Below are positions 42,522-42,524 of a stretch of 42,524 nt of DNA, piece after piece (position 1 is the first letter of the stretch; each line of letters starts with the position of its first letter). The DNA comes from Nostoc sp. TH1S01 (GTDB taxonomy: Bacteria; Cyanobacteriota; Cyanobacteriia; Cyanobacteriales; Nostocaceae), in contig JAGKSW010000192.1 in NCBI GenBank assembly GCA_018993265.1, positions 1-42,524 of the forward strand, read 5' to 3'. The notes under the pieces were generated by a model. It ran no database searches and had not been told where the DNA came from. It was given only the letters and a program-made list of their open reading frames with translations. The position numbers and the translations under genes were made by a program.

Positions 42522-42524
42522 AAT

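Noticed and set aside
16284-42524. The locus as the heterocyst envelope polysaccharide (HEP) island or the hormogonium hps locus.
   Set aside because: The gene order and the partners (ABC exporter split around an Arn-like block, no pilin-like HpsB-D genes, no hepA-type exporter) do not match what I recall of either.

Overview
The window reads as chromosomal DNA of a filamentous, probably heterocyst-forming cyanobacterium (Nostoc/Anabaena/Calothrix type). The reasons are the many GCGATCGC (HIP1) octamers, heptameric tandem repeats of the GTGCTGA and CTAGCCC kind, a devBCA-type exporter operon, a cyanobacterial-type Hfq next to dapF, and the low-GC, AT-rich spacers. No rRNA, tRNA or CRISPR array was seen.

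Bases 1-16.2 kb are a patchwork of ordinary chromosomal genes: a broken TetR gene running off the left edge, an MpaB-family oxygenase-like protein, a Uma2 endonuclease-like protein, a DUF1995 protein, a devB-devC-devA export operon with a divergent TetR gene and two good operator candidates between them, a GT39-type membrane glycosyltransferase, a KefB-like cation:proton antiporter with RCK domains, hfq, dapF, a roughly 210-bp MITE-like element, tex and a small membrane protein.

From 16.3 kb to the right edge lies a surface-polysaccharide locus. A Wzc-like tyrosine kinase/chain-length protein faces left. A 1.35-kb AT-rich spacer follows, then a long rightward series: GT4, a small Cys-rich protein, the Wzm-type ABC permease, two ArnE/ArnF-like half-flippases, an SDR sugar-nucleotide enzyme, an FAD oxidoreductase, an ArnT/GT39-like membrane protein, a 1032-residue secreted protein (2 x DUF4082, 2 x Ig-like, dimethylformamidase-like domain), a Tat-exported protein, a polyprenyl-phosphate-sugar-synthase-like GT2, the Wzt-type ATPase with a C-terminal extension, a methyltransferase and a row of at least seven glycosyltransferases or glycosyltransferase-like proteins. 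The right edge cuts or ends inside a GT4 gene.

Reading of the locus (inference): Wzm/Wzt export a lipid-linked glycan built by the cytoplasmic glycosyltransferases. Between wzm and wzt, which normally abut, sits a 10-kb block that could form a separate periplasmic decoration pathway. In it the GT2 would load a sugar on polyprenyl phosphate, the ArnE/F-like pair would flip it, and the GT39 protein would transfer it, with the SDR and FAD enzymes making the donor and two secreted proteins acting or being modified outside. HIP1 sites are several-fold rarer in this right part than in the left part, which fits a region of different origin.
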